A stretch of 64,000 bases of DNA from positions 3,348,001 through 3,412,000 of the forward strand of contig NZ_CP036289.1 in assembly GCF_007748115.1 (NCBI RefSeq). The letters are read 5' to 3'. Of this stretch, positions 61,437-64,000 are shown one piece after another. The DNA comes from Bremerella volcania. Its GTDB lineage: Bacteria; Planctomycetota; Planctomycetia; Pirellulales; Pirellulaceae. A model generated the notes under the pieces. It searched no databases and was not told where the DNA came from. It saw nothing but the letters and a program-made list of their open reading frames with translations. The stretch's first letter is position 1. Every line of letters starts with the position of its first letter. The position numbers and the translations under genes are program-made.

Positions 61437-63124
61437 AAACGCTTCAAGGAATCTGCGTCGGTGCAGGCTACTTTTCTCGCTTCCATCTCGACGCGTGGAG
61501 ACGGATGGAAGACGCGGAGATTGTCGCAATTTGCGATAGAAACTCATCAGCCGCCAAGGCGATGGCAAGCGAGTTTGCCGTTGCGCGCACCTACACCTCA
61601 CTGGACGAGGCACTATCGTCGGCGCGAGCGGACTTCGTCGACATCATAACTCCTCCTAGTTCCCACTTGGATCTCGTGGAGATGGCGGCACGACATCGCT
61701 TGCCGGTGATTTGCCAAAAGCCCTTAGCCCCCAACCTGGAAACCGCCGAGCGAATCGTAAGCGTTGCCGCAAGATCTGGCATTCGCCTCATGGTCCACGA
61801 GAACTTTCGCTTCCAGCCTTGGCATCGCGCTGTCAAGTCACTGCTAGATGCGGGAGTGATTGGTAGCCAATTGCATACGATCAGTTGCCACACTCGTCTG
61901 GGAGACGGCTGGGGAGACGAAGCTTACCTTGGTCGACAACCTTACTTTCGAGACATGCAGCGATTCCTGATTCAAGAGACAGGCGTCCATTTCATCGATA
62001 CGTTCCGTTACCTTGCCGGTGAGATCGACGAAGTGTTTTGCACGACGAAGCGTCTCAACAAGGCTATTCAGGGAGAAGACGCCGTTCACCTTTTGATTCG
62101 CTTTGCCAGCGGAGCAATGGGTACCTGGGATGCGAATAGGTACAACGAATCGCTCTGCACTGATCCTCGTTATACCTTTGGCACATTCGTTCTCGAAGGC
62201 AACGAGGGATCGATCTGGGTCAATGAGGAAGGTGAAATCACCGTCGCCCGACTCGGAGACACCCCGAAACGACACGAATTCGAGGCACCACGAACCGGCT
62301 TCGCGGGGGACTGCGTACTGGCAGCCCAAAGGCACTTCATAGACTGCCTACAAACGGGCAATCTCTTTGAGACCAGTGGTAACGACTATCTTGCCAATCT
62401 GCGGATCGTGGAGTCCGCGTATGACTCTGCCGCACGAAATCGTCCAGTACGTATCGAGCATCACCAACCCAGCCGCCAAATCATTGACTTAAGCATCCCG
62501 ATAAATAACCGTCTGCCGGGAGCCGAGATTACAGCATGCAAGACGGTTGACCAGGATGGTTGGAACGCGACAACGATTTCGTTGTATTCCCACTGCGGAA
62601 CGCATATGGACGCTCCGAAACACTTCCTAACGCAGGGGACAAGCATCGACCAGATGCCACTTGAACCCTTCATTGGAACGGCAAAAGTCATCGACTTGAC
62701 GCCGGTCATTCCCAAAGAACTACTCACGGTAGAGCGGATAACGGAAGCTACCGGGACAATTAATGCAGGGGATCGCGTGCTCTTGCGCACTGACTGGCAC
62801 AGGAATCTGGGGACGTCCAAGTATCGCAATGAACTTCCGCGAATCTCCCCAGAACTCGCTCGATGGTTTGTTGAAAAACAGGTCGCACTTGTTGGCGTGG
62901 AACCGCCATCCGTTGCCGACGTAAACAATCTGGATGAGTTAACGGAAGTACACCGGATTCTCCTCGAAGGCAACATCGTCATCGTCGAAGGACTGACCAA
63001 TCTCGATCAGTTGACTCGCGATGAAGTTGAATTCATCACCCTTCCTCTACGCATCGAAAGCGGAGATGGATGTCCGGTACGAGCCATCGCGATCCAATCC
63101 AACACACAAACGCCCCTCAGGTAA
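61433..63124 (+). CDS. Fusion of Gfo/Idh/MocA oxidoreductase with cyclase-family (kynurenine formamidase-like) hydrolase
   Basis: 563 residues in one uninterrupted frame. Residues 1-345 are a Gfo/Idh/MocA dehydrogenase: GVGAGYFSRFH (NAD-binding, GxGxxx type), ICQKPLAP (QKP in place of the usual EKP), and LIQETGVHFIDTFRYLAGE with the active-site His. Residues about 348-563 are a complete cyclase-family domain (PF04199): LYSHCGTHMDAPKHF has the metal motif HxGTHxDxPxH (His387, His391, Asp393, His397), then LLRTDWHRN and LVGVEPPSVAD. The two halves normally are separate proteins. Oxidation of a sugar acid to a lactone or ketone followed by hydrolysis or ring opening is the natural inference. Start ATG overlaps the transporter stop. 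Confidence 0.85.
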   Translation: MKTLQGICVGAGYFSRFHLDAWRRMEDAEIVAICDRNSSAAKAMASEFAVARTYTSLDEALSSARADFVDIITPPSSHLDLVEMAARHRLPVICQKPLAPNLETAERIVSVAARSGIRLMVHENFRFQPWHRAVKSLLDAGVIGSQLHTISCHTRLGDGWGDEAYLGRQPYFRDMQRFLIQETGVHFIDTFRYLAGEIDEVFCTTKRLNKAIQGEDAVHLLIRFASGAMGTWDANRYNESLCTDPRYTFGTFVLEGNEGSIWVNEEGEITVARLGDTPKRHEFEAPRTGFAGDCVLAAQRHFIDCLQTGNLFETSGNDYLANLRIVESAYDSAARNRPVRIEHHQPSRQIIDLSIPINNRLPGAEITACKTVDQDGWNATTISLYSHCGTHMDAPKHFLTQGTSIDQMPLEPFIGTAKVIDLTPVIPKELLTVERITEATGTINAGDRVLLRTDWHRNLGTSKYRNELPRISPELARWFVEKQVALVGVEPPSVADVNNLDELTEVHRILLEGNIVIVEGLTNLDQLTRDEVEFITLPLRIESGDGCPVRAIAIQSNTQTPLR

Positions 63125-63133
63125 ACCAACTGT

Positions 63134-64000
63134 ATGCCGCCAATTTTGGGATGCATTGCCGACGACGTCACAGGTGCCAGCGATCTTGCGAGTGCATTGA
63201 CTGTTGGCGGCATGCGCACGCAGCTTTGGTTCGGAGAGCATCAAGAGTTGAAGGATGTTGATGCAGTAGACGCGGTCGTTATTGCTTTAAAAACACGTTC
63301 CTTGCCAAAAGAGCAGGCGGTCGCACAATCACTCAAGGCGCTCCGAGTACTTCAAAACTGTGGCGTTACGCAATTCTTGTTTAAGTACTGTTCAACGTTT
63401 GATTCGACCGACGAAGGGAACATTGGTCCTGTGGCCGAAGCATTGATGGAAGCTCTTGCGACCCCTTACACGCTATTCTGCCCGGCAACGCCTGAGAACG
63501 GACGAACCGTCTATTGCGGCCACCTTTTCGTTAAGGGAAAGCTGCTCAACCGCTGTGGTATGGAGAATCATCCACTTAACCCCATGAAGGCGTCCGATCT
63601 GACGTTGGTGCTTCAGCGTCAATCGCAATATCGTGTCGGCTTGATTCCTCACAACGTCGTTGCCTGCGGCCCTGCCGCGATCGAGAAGGAGATTGACGTC
63701 AACCTCAGCCAACAGAAAAGACTGCTGGTTATCGATTCGATTAATGATGCCGATCTCCAAGTCATTGCGGATGTGGCAGCAGAGTTGCCGCTTGTCACCT
63801 CCGGCTCCGGCCTTGGCTTGAAGTTACCACGATCTTACGTAAAGGTGGGCAAAGCGTCATCACTGCGATGCCAGGCAGCCCCACCATCGGCTAGCGGCAA
63901 CGCTCTCGTGCTTGCGGGGAGTTGTTCGGAAGCAACGCGAAAACAGGTGAAGTCCTGGCCGAGTGAATGGCCTTCCTTGTGTTTGGATGTCGCAGCGCTG
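63134..64000 (+). CDS. otnK: OtnK-type four-carbon acid sugar kinase, partial (cut by window end)
   Basis: 289 codons are present from ATG 63134 to the last base and the gene is still open. The N-terminal domain begins LGCIADDVTGASDLAS (DDxTG phosphotransfer/sugar motif), contains FKYCSTFDSTDEGNIGPVA and CPATPENGRTVYCGHLFVKG, all diagnostic of 3-oxo-tetronate 4-phosphate kinase OtnK in PF07005. It phosphorylates 3-oxo-tetronate before decarboxylation or aldol cleavage in D-/L-threonate and erythronate breakdown. It follows the fusion gene by 9 bp. The C-terminal nucleotide-binding part lies beyond the window. Confidence 0.9.
   Translation, partial: MPPILGCIADDVTGASDLASALTVGGMRTQLWFGEHQELKDVDAVDAVVIALKTRSLPKEQAVAQSLKALRVLQNCGVTQFLFKYCSTFDSTDEGNIGPVAEALMEALATPYTLFCPATPENGRTVYCGHLFVKGKLLNRCGMENHPLNPMKASDLTLVLQRQSQYRVGLIPHNVVACGPAAIEKEIDVNLSQQKRLLVIDSINDADLQVIADVAAELPLVTSGSGLGLKLPRSYVKVGKASSLRCQAAPPSASGNALVLAGSCSEATRKQVKSWPSEWPSLCLDVAAL

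Overview
The window looks like chromosomal DNA of a planctomycete, probably of the Pirellulales (Blastopirellula/Bremerella type). The main reasons are: a DUF1559 protein with a type IV pilin-like N-terminus followed by a small carboxypeptidase-regulatory-like lipoprotein (58573-60095); two giant-type surface proteins opening with the planctomycete extracellular motif (30604-34815); a sulfatase with a PmoA-like (DUF6807) protein and a DUF5060 glycosidase-like protein elsewhere; and a long MoxR/DUF58/BatA cluster typical of the phylum. The assignment is by inference from protein families, not from a database search. I saw no rRNA, tRNA or CRISPR array.

Layout. (1) 147-11749 is an exopolysaccharide locus: a Wzz/GumC-type chain-length protein, an O-antigen ligase/polymerase-like membrane protein, a beta-hydroxyacid dehydrogenase-like protein, an RraA/HMG-aldolase-like protein, two different ATP-grasp enzymes (one of cyanophycin-synthetase type), an HTTM-like membrane protein and a NodB deacetylase, all on + and nearly touching, followed by a convergent Wza-type export lipoprotein and a LuxR-type response regulator on -. 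(2) 12068-15400 holds yebC, a secreted PmoA-like protein and a zinc alcohol dehydrogenase. (3) 15689-30223 is a tightly packed eight-gene + strand cluster: TPR/gluzincin peptidase, DUF4159, MoxR ATPase, DUF58, BatA-like, a 1190-residue coiled-coil membrane protein with an 11-copy 15-bp minisatellite, a vWA/GATase-like membrane protein, and a caspase/legumain-like (clan CD) putative peptidase. (4) 30604-36115 holds two surface proteins and an outer-membrane barrel. (5) 36152-42886 holds aminopeptidase P, a PAS-AraC regulator divergent from an enolase-superfamily dehydratase, a class V aminotransferase, a small CxxC protein and another AraC regulator, with a REP-like inverted repeat pair between. 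(6) 43279-53367 holds a glycine-zipper protein, an intact ISAs1-family insertion with a perfect 10-bp target duplication, and an RND efflux set (small membrane protein, His-rich adaptor, pump with two additional predicted membrane segments, terminator, TolC-like protein). (7) 53640-64000 is a carbohydrate region: gene remnant, sulfatase, LysR regulator divergent from a DUF5060 protein with a candidate LysR box between, DUF1559 pair, then a transporter / dehydrogenase-cyclase fusion / OtnK operon for acid-sugar catabolism that runs off the window.

How it fits together. Region 1 should make, modify and export a surface polysaccharide. Region 3 looks like one machine: a MoxR AAA+ ATPase with vWA partners at the membrane and two predicted peptidases at its two ends; this is the part I consider most likely to be a poorly described system. 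The last three genes look like uptake and breakdown of a C4-type acid sugar, with one enzyme being an unusual two-domain fusion.
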